Of a DNA stretch of 64,000 nucleotides, positions 1-9,577 are shown piece after piece. Source of the stretch: Lachnospiraceae bacterium (GTDB taxonomy: Bacteria > Bacillota > Clostridia > Lachnospirales > Lachnospiraceae); the NCBI GenBank assembly GCA_022793065.1, contig JAAWCE010000020.1, positions 1 to 64,000 of the forward strand, given 5' to 3'. The first letter of the stretch is position 1, and each line of letters starts with the position of its first letter. Made by a program: the position numbers and the translations under genes. The notes under the pieces are model-generated. The model saw only the letters and a program-made list of their open reading frames with translations, searched no databases and had not been told where the DNA came from.

Positions 1-240
1 ATGAACGCATGGTGTCAGCGTTACGAGAAATTTTTAGAAGATGTAGAAAAATGCAATGAAATCAAAGATGCCAAAAAACGTGGAGAAGCTCTCATTAAAG
101 CCGAAACAGATTATGACCGCTGGATGGACACTTATCCCGAACAAAACGGAAATACTTTTTTCGACCTAAGCATCCAGCAACTCCATGACCAAGTTATGGA
201 GGACACAGAACACCGTTTAATAAACGATAAGCTGGATTAA
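1..240 (+). CDS. Small hypothetical protein, possibly cut by the window edge; may be the end of a mobile element beside guaA
   Basis: 79-aa ORF starting at base 1, no recognised domain, convergent with guaA. Confidence 0.4.
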   Translation: MNAWCQRYEKFLEDVEKCNEIKDAKKRGEALIKAETDYDRWMDTYPEQNGNTFFDLSIQQLHDQVMEDTEHRLINDKLD

Positions 241-277
241 AAAATCTGTACCCAAATCGTACCCACCGCCAATTAAA

Positions 278-319
278 AAATCCTCGCAAGTCTTGATTTT
301 TCAAGACTTGCGAGGATTT
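278..319 (-). terminator. Rho-independent terminator of guaA
   Basis: Perfect 19-bp inverted repeat AAATCCTCGCAAGTCTTGA-TTTT-TCAAGACTTGCGAGGATTT, followed by TTTTTTAATT on the minus strand. Confidence 0.9.
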
Positions 320-325
320 ACCCTC

Positions 326-1870
326 TCACTCGAACTCAATAGTCCCAGGCGGCTTACTAGTCACATCATACATCACCCGATTCACATGCGACACTTCATT
401 AATAATCCTTCCCGCCACTTTTTGCAATACCTCCCACGGAACCTGCGCCGCCTCCGCAGTCATAAAGTCCACCGTATTGACCGCCCGAAGCGCAACTGCA
501 TAATCATAAGTCCTCTCATCCCCCATTACCCCTACGGATCGCATATTAGTCAAAGCGGCAAAATATTGATTGAGTTCCCTGTCCAATCCTGCATTAGCAA
601 TTTCTTCCCTGTAAATCGCATCCGCGTCCTGAACTATTTTCACTTTCTCTGAGGTAACTTCACCAATAATACGGACGCCAAGCCCCGGACCTGGAAATGG
701 CTGTCGGAACACCAAATGTTCAGGAATCCCCAGCTCAAGTCCTACCTTCCTTACCTCATCCTTGAACAAATCCCTTAGTGGTTCCAATATTTCCTTAAAA
801 TCAACACAATCCGGAAGTGCTCCCACATTATGATGTGACTTAATCACCACAGATTCTCCGCCCAAACCACTTTCTACCACATCCGGATAAATGGTTCCCT
901 GCACCAGGAAATCCACACTGCCGATTTTTTTAGCCTCTTCCTCAAAGACACGGATAAATTCTTCACCAATAATCTTCCGTTTCTTTTCCGGCTCTTGCGC
1001 TCCAGCCAGTTTATCATAAAAACGATTCTGTACATTCACTCTGATAAAATTCAGTTTATAATTTCCTTCCGGACCGAACACAGCTTCCACTTCGTCCCCT
1101 TCATTTTTGCGCAGCAGACCATGGTCCACAAATACACATGTCAACTGGTCTCCCACCGCCTTTGACAGCAGCACCGCCGCCACGGAAGAATCAACGCCTC
1201 CTGACAGTGCACAAAGCACCTTGCCCTTGCCCACTTTTTCCCTGATTCCCTTTATGCTTTCTTCCACAAAGGAATCCATTCTCCAGTCACCGCTGCAGCC
1301 GCAAATGTTACGCACAAAATTATAAAGCATTTTAGCTCCTTCCGCCGTGTGCAAAACTTCCGGATGGAACTGAATGGCATAAAGTTGCTTCTCGGCACAT
1401 TCCGCTGCTGCAACAGGGCAGTTTTCCGTAGCTGCTACCGCCCGAAACCCCGGTGCCATTCTGGCAATATAATCAAAATGGCTCATCCAGCAGACCGTAT
1501 GAGGTGAAACTCCTTCAAATAATCGGGAAGATGTATCCACATCCACATCCGTCTTCCCATATTCTCTCACTTTCGCACGAGCCACATCTCCTCCCAGCAA
1601 AAATGACATAACCTGAGCGCCATAGCACAAACCTAACACAGGAATTCCCATTGCAAATAGTTCCGGGGAACAGACCGCCGCCCCCTCTTCATAGCAACTA
1701 CTGGGGCCCCCTGTAAGAATAATCCCTTTGGGACGCATTTCTTTTATTTTGGATAAGTCTGTTTTATAGGAGTAAATTTCACAATATACATTACATTCCC
1801 TGACCCTTCTGGCCACTAACTGATTATATTGGCCTCCAAAGTCAATGACAACTACCAGTTCCTTCTCCAT
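326..1870 (-). CDS. guaA: GMP synthase (glutamine-hydrolysing)
   Basis: 514 aa; GATase motifs (GLCYGAQ, QFHPE), ATP-PPase SGGVDSS, C-terminal KPPGTIEFE. Confidence 0.97.
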   Translation of the reverse strand: MEKELVVVIDFGGQYNQLVARRVRECNVYCEIYSYKTDLSKIKEMRPKGIILTGGPSSCYEEGAAVCSPELFAMGIPVLGLCYGAQVMSFLLGGDVARAKVREYGKTDVDVDTSSRLFEGVSPHTVCWMSHFDYIARMAPGFRAVAATENCPVAAAECAEKQLYAIQFHPEVLHTAEGAKMLYNFVRNICGCSGDWRMDSFVEESIKGIREKVGKGKVLCALSGGVDSSVAAVLLSKAVGDQLTCVFVDHGLLRKNEGDEVEAVFGPEGNYKLNFIRVNVQNRFYDKLAGAQEPEKKRKIIGEEFIRVFEEEAKKIGSVDFLVQGTIYPDVVESGLGGESVVIKSHHNVGALPDCVDFKEILEPLRDLFKDEVRKVGLELGIPEHLVFRQPFPGPGLGVRIIGEVTSEKVKIVQDADAIYREEIANAGLDRELNQYFAALTNMRSVGVMGDERTYDYAVALRAVNTVDFMTAEAAQVPWEVLQKVAGRIINEVSHVNRVMYDVTSKPPGTIEFE

Positions 1871-1906
1871 ATTCTCCTCCGTCTCATAAACCGCTATTAC
1901 AGAACC

Positions 1907-2032
1907 TTAAAATAATAACTGCTCCGCCTGTTTTGGTCCGGCATAAGCAATTGTATAAATTATGCTGTTTCCAAACAGGCAGCCTAATTCCTTTCCAGCA
2001 TAAACAATATGCTTCCCTTTACTTATTTGCAT
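1907..2032 (-). CDS. Putative 41-aa leader ORF upstream of guaA (MQISKGKHIVYAGKELGCLFGNSIIYTIAYAGPKQAEQLLF)
   Basis: ATG preceded by GGAAGGTGCTT; lies between a strong promoter and guaA; below the size floor of the ORF track. Confidence 0.35.
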   Translation of the reverse strand: MQISKGKHIVYAGKELGCLFGNSIIYTIAYAGPKQAEQLLF

Positions 2033-2063
2033 AAGCACCTTCCATACGGAAAATAGTTGACCC

Positions 2064-2092
2064 TATTATAAAACAAAGTATCCTTGAAATCA
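2064..2092 (-). promoter_or_regulatory. Sigma-A-type promoter for guaA
   Basis: TTGATT-17 bp-TATAAT read on the minus strand. Confidence 0.6.
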
Positions 2093-2254
2093 ACCCTAGT
2101 ATAATCTGCTTCCAATCATTTTTGCAACTTTGGTCTGTTCCCTATGATTTTCTTAACACATTACAGCTTTACTGCTCCAGACACCAACTTGCACTTAAGC
2201 TTCCCATGTATTTCAAATGCAACAGCCTTGTATCCCTCACCGCCAATACGCATT

Positions 2255-3022
2255 TTACACTTTAAGAAACTTTCGGATTTCTTCCTCCCCATGCAATGTA
2301 CTTTCCCGCCTATCCCAATAGATAATCCTCTGAATCTGTTCTTTTGCTGCCGGAAACCCTGCCCTTATTATCCGCTCAACCGCATTGTCCGCCGTCCGCT
2401 TTCCCTGCTCCAATCCATCCCTGACAATTCTGTATAGATACTCTGGTCTTCGCAAATCGCCCACATTCTTAAAAACAGCGCTGGCCGCTGCCAATGCTCT
2501 CCTGGTATACTCAATATGTTCCTGAAATAATCCACTCTCAATGTAAATCCCCTGGGCTTCTATAAACATGACGCAATACAGCACAACAGTCCTTGTATTC
2601 CCCTCTCTAAACGGATGTACTTTCCATAACCTTGCCATAAAATCAGCAAAATTTGTTACAATATCCTCAAATGCAGCCTTTTCCCACTGATACTCGTTCA
2701 TGTCCGCAAGAACTGCCTCTGCCTCCTCCTTCACATCGAAAACATCCGTATATTCCACCGACAACCCGCCTAAAGCTGCTTCTTCCTTTTCTATATTAAT
2801 CAAACGAATTTTTCCTGCACAGTCAAAAATATCCCCGAAAAGCCTATCATGCACCTGACACAAAGAATCAAAATCAAATACTCCAAACGGTGCCCCTGTT
2901 ATCAATTCCGCAATGGATAAAATAACATAATCTGCCTGCGCATTTTTTAATTCACTTTCTTCCATAATGTGAAACTTGTTTTTCAGAATATTTGTTCCTG
3001 GATAAAGATATGGATCCCTCAT
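2255..3022 (-). CDS. Fic/DOC family protein (probable AMPylating toxin)
   Basis: Fic motif HPFREGNTR; GEMM-like SD GAGG before ATG. Confidence 0.9.
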   Translation of the reverse strand: MRDPYLYPGTNILKNKFHIMEESELKNAQADYVILSIAELITGAPFGVFDFDSLCQVHDRLFGDIFDCAGKIRLINIEKEEAALGGLSVEYTDVFDVKEEAEAVLADMNEYQWEKAAFEDIVTNFADFMARLWKVHPFREGNTRTVVLYCVMFIEAQGIYIESGLFQEHIEYTRRALAAASAVFKNVGDLRRPEYLYRIVRDGLEQGKRTADNAVERIIRAGFPAAKEQIQRIIYWDRRESTLHGEEEIRKFLKV

Positions 3023-3130
3023 ATTTCCTCGCTTACATCATGTCTATTATAGTGACAATCGTTCTCTGCCAACTGAAACACCTATCCATTACGTATCAAT
3101 AGGAGAACTTGTCCCCCCTTAAATTGCTTC

Positions 3131-3304
3131 TCATTCCTTTCTGCGACAGTATGTTCGGTCCAGGGCCTCTCTCACTTGTGCCATAGTAATCTCACCCTTT
3201 TCTTCTTTTTCCATCAGTTCCTTCATAACCTTACTGGGCATAAGTCCATCCACCTTAACCATGCCAACGGCATAATCCCACTTTTTGTCCTCTCTTACCA
3301 ACAT
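3131..3304 (-). CDS. Putative VbhA-family antitoxin, 57 aa, upstream of fic
   Basis: Hand translation MLVREDKKWDYAVGMVKVDGLMPSKVMKELMEKEEKGEITMAQVREALDRTYCRRKE; pattern xxxxVDGLxPS...GEIT...ALDxxY matches VbhA-like antitoxins; not in the ORF track. Confidence 0.65.
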   Translation of the reverse strand: MLVREDKKWDYAVGMVKVDGLMPSKVMKELMEKEEKGEITMAQVREALDRTYCRRKE

Positions 3305-3494
3305 ACATTCCGCCCATCCCTCTATACATTCCCGTTAAATTACATATTCTCTAATAAAACATGGAATTCACCTGCTTCCCAAACTGAGGTTCATAAAATA
3401 TAAATATACTTTATAAAACACATATCTCAATTGGGAAGGCGCACCCAAAGTACGCCTGCCAAATTGAAGCACCTAACCCCCAACAAAACATGGG

Positions 3495-4445
3495 TCACTT
3501 TTTCTTTCCGTCCGTAACATTCCCTTCCTGCAGAATTCTTCCGACAGCGCCGTTTTGCTCTCCGGTTCCCTCCGCACTGTCCTTATCTCCACCTGTAAAA
3601 TCAGAAAGCGGTCTGAATGTATATCCCATTTCTTCCCACTTCGTCAATACTTCATCCAATATTTCTCCATTGGTTTTGGATGTACTGTGCAGCAGCACAA
3701 TGGCGCCGGGATGAATCCGCCCCATTAACTTTTCCATCGCCTCATCATGACTGGGCTGCGCATCCTGGTTCCAATCCACATATGCCAAACTCCAGAAAAA
3801 AGTTGCATATCCCAGATCTTGCGCCATTTTTAAATTGGCAGTACTATACTTTCCCTGAGGAGGCCTGTAATACATAGCCATTTCCGTACCCGTAATCTCT
3901 TTAAAAAGAGTTGCCACATCATCCATTTCCTTTTGAAAAGATGCCTTATCAGAAATCTTAGACATATCCGGATGATGATATGTATGATTGCCAACGGTGT
4001 GCCCTTCGGCCACCATGCGCTTCACTATATCCGGCGCGCTTTCCAGAAAATGTCCTACTACAAAAAACGTTGCCTGTGCGTTGTGATTTTTCAGGGCATC
4101 CAGTATAGGCACCGTATTACCATTTTCATACCCACAGTCAAATGTGAGATAAAGAACTTTTTCGTCCCCTTCCGCACAAAAATATGTATTATATTTTTTT
4201 AATTCTGCCATAGAAGCATTTCCTGTAGGCTTCTGCCCTTCCCTGCCAAATCCCAACCCCCAGTTTTCATTTTCCGCCAGCGTAGCATTTATGGTTTGCT
4301 GGGTCTCCCCATAAATGCCCGCCGCTGCCCTGCCCAGGAAAAACATTGCGCAGAGGAATACGAAAGTTGGAACTGCCCTTCTCCAATTCACTCTTTCACT
4401 GCCTGTTAGCTTTCGCACAACATCCTTTACATAAATTGTCCTCAT
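3495..4445 (-). CDS. Polysaccharide deacetylase, PdaA-like, N-terminal TM anchor
   Basis: LTFDCGYENGN, HTYHHPDMS, YRPPQGKYS, LLHSTS motifs. Confidence 0.9.
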   Translation of the reverse strand: MRTIYVKDVVRKLTGSERVNWRRAVPTFVFLCAMFFLGRAAAGIYGETQQTINATLAENENWGLGFGREGQKPTGNASMAELKKYNTYFCAEGDEKVLYLTFDCGYENGNTVPILDALKNHNAQATFFVVGHFLESAPDIVKRMVAEGHTVGNHTYHHPDMSKISDKASFQKEMDDVATLFKEITGTEMAMYYRPPQGKYSTANLKMAQDLGYATFFWSLAYVDWNQDAQPSHDEAMEKLMGRIHPGAIVLLHSTSKTNGEILDEVLTKWEEMGYTFRPLSDFTGGDKDSAEGTGEQNGAVGRILQEGNVTDGKKK

Positions 4446-4555
4446 GATCCTTTCTCCTGTTTGTCATGTATACAAATTTATTTTACTATCAGTATATGTA
4501 ACGAAAGCTTAACCAGATTCCCTACAAGCTGGAATTTCAATAAATAGTACGAACC

Positions 4556-4792
4556 TTAGAACAAATTTTTAATAGCATCCAGTGCATCTGATGCTTTATC
4601 CACTGTCAGCTTTGCTTTTACTCCCTGAATTACCTGGTTGATAATATCCTCCGGCAAATCCACTCCAAGGATACTTTCCAGCGCCTTCACAGGCTCCCTC
4701 TGAAACTGCTCCTGCAGCCCTTTATCCTTTGCAATTTTCTCCACCACTGTTTTGATTTGTTCTTTTACGTCCATTTCATTTTCTCCTTCCAT
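4556..4792 (-). CDS. Small protein resembling NHLP/Nif11-type leader peptide folds
   Basis: 78 aa (72 aa from internal ATG); REPVKALESILGVDLPEDIINQVIQGVKAKL. Confidence 0.55.
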   Translation of the reverse strand: MEGENEMDVKEQIKTVVEKIAKDKGLQEQFQREPVKALESILGVDLPEDIINQVIQGVKAKLTVDKASDALDAIKNLF

Positions 4793-5072
4793 CTTTTCTG
4801 CCCTTTGAAAACATTCGAGCCTTGTATTATTATACTTTGTATCCCCTTCCCCTGTAAAGTAATTTTACTCCCATTCAGAAAAGAATAACATATTAAAGTT
4901 TATACACGCACAACATACCGACCGTCCTTAAGCCTGTGGACCCATGGTCACTTCTGCAAGATCAAGCTGTTATAAACAATACTTCAAAGCCTTGACAGCT
5001 TATGGAAAATAATATTATAATATCATTATATTTTGTTATCTATATCTGCAATCATAATAAAGGAGAAACGAC

Positions 5073-5633
5073 ATGAGTAATCAGCAGACAACCAACGCAG
5101 ACGTCTCAAATCCATCAGCAAACACGGCGCAAAAAAACTTTCCAAGCCTACATAATCTCACTTGTCCCAAATGTGGTAAAAACGGCTTTAAAGTCTTAGG
5201 CACAAAGGGAGCAAAAGGCGCGTCCATTGGAGTCGGCATGGCCTTCGGCGCACTGGGCAATTTAATTGCAAGCTCCGCAAGCAAGGATGAAGCATCCTTA
5301 CAACCTATAAAATACCAATGCAGCTCCTGTAAAAACAAGTTCGACTCCTTACCATGTAACGCAGCGCCGGACGAAATCTTGTCCCAACCCTGTGTCATTA
5401 CTTTTACAAGACTGTCTAGCTTCGTCGGAATGGCAGTGCTGCAAAGCGTCTGGCTCAATGGGGTGAAAGTGGGCTCCATAGGAAACGGGAAAACAATGAC
5501 CTTTCAAACCTTTACCAAATACAATACCATTTTTGTAACCGATCAATATGGCGTGGTCATAAAAGATGCTTACCATTTTGAAGCCCAAAGCGGCGGACAA
5601 CAAAAAATCAACTTTAAGAGAAAGTTTGTATAA
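5073..5633 (+). CDS. Zinc-ribbon protein of unknown function
   Basis: CPKCG...CSSCK pairs; SD AAAGGAG before ATG. Confidence 0.7.
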   Translation: MSNQQTTNADVSNPSANTAQKNFPSLHNLTCPKCGKNGFKVLGTKGAKGASIGVGMAFGALGNLIASSASKDEASLQPIKYQCSSCKNKFDSLPCNAAPDEILSQPCVITFTRLSSFVGMAVLQSVWLNGVKVGSIGNGKTMTFQTFTKYNTIFVTDQYGVVIKDAYHFEAQSGGQQKINFKRKFV

Positions 5634-5687
5634 TCCTAATATGCACTCCATACAGTCAAGTACATATCATTTGGCCGGAGACAACAT

Positions 5688-5733
5688 AAAGCCGGAACAT
5701 GGGACAATCATCAAACTGGCCCACTCCGGCTTT
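5688..5733. terminator. Terminator between convergent genes
   Basis: AAAGCCGGA ... TCCGGCTTTTTT. Confidence 0.6.
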
Positions 5734-5742
5734 TTTCACTCG

Positions 5743-6723
5743 CTACTGCTTTCTTTCCTCAATCAAAGCCTCCACTTCCTCTACGTCCGGCATCACCCGA
5801 AGCGCCCCTTTCCTGGTGGTGATAATGGAAGCTGCCGCATTTGCAAAGGTCAGCATTTCGTTCAGTTTATCCCCATCCAGGCCCTCTAACCCATACTTCA
5901 ATACATAGTGCAGACAACAGGCCCCAAAGGTATCCCCCGCTCCCGTAGTTTCTATTGTGCCCTCCTGAAGAAAAGGTGCCGCTTCCACCCGTAAGTTCTT
6001 ATAATAGGCCCGACTTCCCTCCCTGCCCATGGATAGCATAATCAGAGGAATATGATATCGTTCTTGCAGCACTCTGATTCCGGCGTCATAATCCTCTTCC
6101 CCGGTAAACCAACGAATTTCATTGTCAGATATTTTCAGAATATCACACTGAGAAAATCCGTATGCCGCCTGTTCCTTTGCCATCTGAAGAGATTCCCACA
6201 ACGGGGGACGCAGATTTGGGTCAAAGGAAATCAGCGCACCGCTTTCTTTTGCAGCATCCACTGCTCTTTTTGTAGCTTTTCGTACTGCTTCATGGGTCAT
6301 GGACAATGTACCAAAATGAAAAATTTTCCCATTTCCCACAATCTCTTCCTGTAACTCATCCTCTCTCAGCATCATGTCCGCACCAGGATTGCGATAAAAG
6401 GAAAAATCCCTGTCGCCCCCAGCCAATGTCTCCACAAAAGCCAAAGTGGTTCTTACGTCCTTGTCCATCACCAGGTTCGATGTATCAATCCCCACTTCCG
6501 TTAAGGCTGTTTTCAAACGGTTTCCAAAAATATCCTGCCCCACTTTCCCGATAAATGCAGTCTTTCTTCCGGCCTTACTTAGCATCGCCAGCACATTACA
6601 GGGCGCACCGCCGGGATTCGCTTCATAAACCGGATTTCCCTGACCGCTCATTCCATTTTCCGTAAAATCTATCAGAAGTTCTCCTAACGCCACCACATCA
6701 AATTTCTTCATACTAACTCCCAT
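5743..6723 (-). CDS. scrK: PfkB-family carbohydrate kinase, probable fructokinase
   Basis: GELLIDF, NPGGAPCNVL, TTGAGDTFGA motifs; adjacent GH32. Confidence 0.85.
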   Translation of the reverse strand: MGVSMKKFDVVALGELLIDFTENGMSGQGNPVYEANPGGAPCNVLAMLSKAGRKTAFIGKVGQDIFGNRLKTALTEVGIDTSNLVMDKDVRTTLAFVETLAGGDRDFSFYRNPGADMMLREDELQEEIVGNGKIFHFGTLSMTHEAVRKATKRAVDAAKESGALISFDPNLRPPLWESLQMAKEQAAYGFSQCDILKISDNEIRWFTGEEDYDAGIRVLQERYHIPLIMLSMGREGSRAYYKNLRVEAAPFLQEGTIETTGAGDTFGACCLHYVLKYGLEGLDGDKLNEMLTFANAAASIITTRKGALRVMPDVEEVEALIEERKQ

Positions 6724-6756
6724 CCGCCCTACCTGACGGGCACTTCATACAAAATT

Positions 6757-8256
6757 TTATACCAAGTCATACTTTATCACATCCATTTTTGCAATACCAT
6801 CTGCAATAAAAGAAATCCCCTCGGCCTCCTGGTCCGTATATAATACGGCAGAAAGAACCTGTTCCCCATCATTTACAAAGACTTCCACACTGAACCGATC
6901 CAAAATCACCCTCAGCTTCAACAGCCCGCCTTTATGATTTACCTTACAACGCCTTTGATGAATGATTGCCCTCCTGGAACCGGAAAACTTTCTATCCACT
7001 TTCAATATGGACTCTCCGGGCCGAAAACTGAGAGAAGAATAATACAAGTCATTCTGTGCAAAGCGAACCGCAAATTTCCTGTACAACTCCTCCCCTTCTT
7101 CCGGCCGAACCACAAGTTCCATATCTATCCGTCGTCCCCGGATACCATCCAGGCTGCATGGGCCGGAAACTCTAACATTTTCATAAGAAATTCTGTTGCT
7201 TCTCATGTCCTCCAGTTCCCTCACAGGCTTTTGATACAATCTTCCGTTTTGAACGGACAATTCCCTGGGTAAACTCATTTGGCCAAACCACGCTTCGTCA
7301 TTCTTTCTTCTATAGCCACAGGTATCCCAGTTTTGCATCCATCCTATCATCACCCGACGTCCATCCGGCGTCAGAATCGTCTGCGGGGCATAAAAATCAA
7401 TTCCATAATCAACTGCCTGGTTCGATTCCTCCGTAAATTCCTCCCGCTCCCTGTCATAATCACCCATAAGACAAAGCGTTCCGTTTCCATTATGATATTC
7501 AAAGCCGGAAGGAAGCATATCCTGGGAGCTTACAAGTAATATCCATTTCCCATCCAGCGCAAAAAAGTCAGGACATTCCCACATCCTCCCAAATCGGTTG
7601 CGGTTTGCAGCCAATACCTTTTTATAATGCCACGCAAAACCGTCCGCGCTGGTAAAAAGAAGAAGTTGTCCGCTGCCATCCGCCGATCTGTTTCCCACCA
7701 CACAGCCATAGGAGCCATCGGCCTCTTTCCACATCTTCGGGTCTCTGAAATCATATTTGCTGCCGCCTTCGGGAAGATCTCTTCCATCTAAAACCGGATT
7801 CTTATGATATTTTACATAATCCACCCCATCTCCCACTGCAATACACTGTGTCTGGATTTCATTGCATCCTCCGTCAGCCAGACGTTCTCTCACCACTCCT
7901 GTATACATCAAAAGTTGTCTGCCGTCCGGAAGCGTAAGTCCGCTTCCAGAAAAACATCCGTCTCTGTCATAGATTTCATCCGGCGCCAGCGCCGCAGGAA
8001 GATATTCCCAGTGCAGCAAATCTGCACTGACCGCATGCCCCCAATGCATGGGCCCCCAGTGAGCATCGTAGGGATAATACTGATAAAATATATGATATTT
8101 TCCTCCAAACCAGGAAAAACCATTGGGATCATTCATCCATCCTGTGCGAGGTGATAAATGAAAAGATGGCCGTTCTTGCTGCAAAATCAATTTTCCAAAA
8201 GCTTCCTCATACTTACGCGCTTCCCGCAATGTCTGACTTGTCATATCAAATTTCAT
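6757..8256 (-). CDS. scrB: GH32 sucrose-6-phosphate hydrolase / beta-fructofuranosidase
   Basis: WMNDPNG, FRDPKMW, WECPDFF catalytic motifs; no signal peptide. Confidence 0.93.
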   Translation of the reverse strand: MKFDMTSQTLREARKYEEAFGKLILQQERPSFHLSPRTGWMNDPNGFSWFGGKYHIFYQYYPYDAHWGPMHWGHAVSADLLHWEYLPAALAPDEIYDRDGCFSGSGLTLPDGRQLLMYTGVVRERLADGGCNEIQTQCIAVGDGVDYVKYHKNPVLDGRDLPEGGSKYDFRDPKMWKEADGSYGCVVGNRSADGSGQLLLFTSADGFAWHYKKVLAANRNRFGRMWECPDFFALDGKWILLVSSQDMLPSGFEYHNGNGTLCLMGDYDREREEFTEESNQAVDYGIDFYAPQTILTPDGRRVMIGWMQNWDTCGYRRKNDEAWFGQMSLPRELSVQNGRLYQKPVRELEDMRSNRISYENVRVSGPCSLDGIRGRRIDMELVVRPEEGEELYRKFAVRFAQNDLYYSSLSFRPGESILKVDRKFSGSRRAIIHQRRCKVNHKGGLLKLRVILDRFSVEVFVNDGEQVLSAVLYTDQEAEGISFIADGIAKMDVIKYDLV

Positions 8257-8519
8257 ACTCCTTTTCCTTACCTCTTATAGTCTACCATTTCCCTCTCTAT
8301 TTCACAATAGCATATCTTAGAAACCTGTGGTCTCCATTCCAAGTTTATGTTTTTATAGATTCCGGCCAATCTTAAGAAAAATAAAGAAAAATGATGTAAT
8401 TTTGATGCAATCCGGCTTTATAATTTAGGACAATTGTGGTAATATAAATAAAAAGCTGCAGATATTGTTTCGCTTTCCAATACATCATATGAATACAAAT
8501 GATTTAGGAGAATTATATT

Positions 8520-9491
8520 ATGAAATCAAAAATACTAAAAGTATTGCCTTTATTACTTGCAGTTTGTATGACAGGATGTGGAAATACGCCTCCTGGTAAT
8601 TCCAGTCCCTTACAAACCATTGCGCCGGTGGCGCTTCAGCCTGGCACTTCTGAGTCCCCAAGCACCCCAACTCAAGAAGGCAGTGATTCCGCTGATCCCA
8701 ATATTACACCGGAACCCACCCTTGCCCCCACACCGGAGCCTACGCCGGAACCCACGCAAACACCTGACTTAGGCCCCGAACCGACAAAAGTATTTGAATC
8801 AGAAAGTTGGTGGCTTTCTTATGGAGAACCCGGTGCACAGGCACAACCCAGAGGAAATGCAAAACAGTCAGACCTGTCCTGGTATGGCTCTTATTACCTG
8901 GGCAGCCCCGATGAAAAGGTGGTCTACCTTACCTTTGACTGCGGATATGAAAACGGCAATACAGAACTGATTCTGACTGCCCTGAAAAATCATAACGCCA
9001 AAGCAACCTTCTTTATGACGGGACAATTCCTGGAGACAGCGCCCGACTTAGTAAAGCGAATCCTGGAAGAAGGCCATGAAGCCGGCAATCATACCTGGAA
9101 TCACCCCGATATGTCAGCATTTACGGATAAGGCTGATTTTCAGAAAGAATTGGATGATGTGGCAAATCTGTATCTTGAGATCACAGGAACAGAAATTGGC
9201 CCCTATTATCGTCCCCCAGAGGGTCGATGCACCGAAGAAAACCTTAGGTGGGCAAAAGATTTGGGATACCACACCATTTTCTGGGCCCTTGCACATGTGG
9301 ATTGGTATACAGATAACCAGCCTGACCCTCAGGAATCTATTAACCTTCTCACTTCCAGAGTGTCCCCCGGCGCGGTTGTCTTGTTGCACAACACTTCTCA
9401 AACCAATGGAGCCATCCTAGATGATTTGATGACCAAATGGGAAGAACTGGGCTATAGTTTCCGTCCCCTTTCCGACTTAACAGGACCCTAA
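8520..9491 (+). CDS. Lipoprotein polysaccharide deacetylase, PdaA-like
   Basis: Lipobox-like LLLAVCMTGC, Pro/Thr/Glu linker (PEPTPEPT), TFDCGYENGN, HTWNHPDMS, YRPPEGR. Confidence 0.9.
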   Translation: MKSKILKVLPLLLAVCMTGCGNTPPGNSSPLQTIAPVALQPGTSESPSTPTQEGSDSADPNITPEPTLAPTPEPTPEPTQTPDLGPEPTKVFESESWWLSYGEPGAQAQPRGNAKQSDLSWYGSYYLGSPDEKVVYLTFDCGYENGNTELILTALKNHNAKATFFMTGQFLETAPDLVKRILEEGHEAGNHTWNHPDMSAFTDKADFQKELDDVANLYLEITGTEIGPYYRPPEGRCTEENLRWAKDLGYHTIFWALAHVDWYTDNQPDPQESINLLTSRVSPGAVVLLHNTSQTNGAILDDLMTKWEELGYSFRPLSDLTGP

Positions 9492-9540
9492 GTGATTCCA
9501 TACGAAACGATACAATGTCTTTTGGGTCTGCATATACAGC

Positions 9541-9573
9541 AAAAAGCTACGGCCATATAACCGTAGCTTTTTT
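9541..9573. terminator. Bidirectional terminator
   Basis: AAAAAGCTACGG-CCATATAA-CCGTAGCTTTTTT. Confidence 0.9.
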
Positions 9574-9577
9574 GTCT

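Noticed and set aside
1871-2100. Purine riboswitch upstream of guaA
   Set aside because: The conserved purine-riboswitch core elements were not found in this leader.
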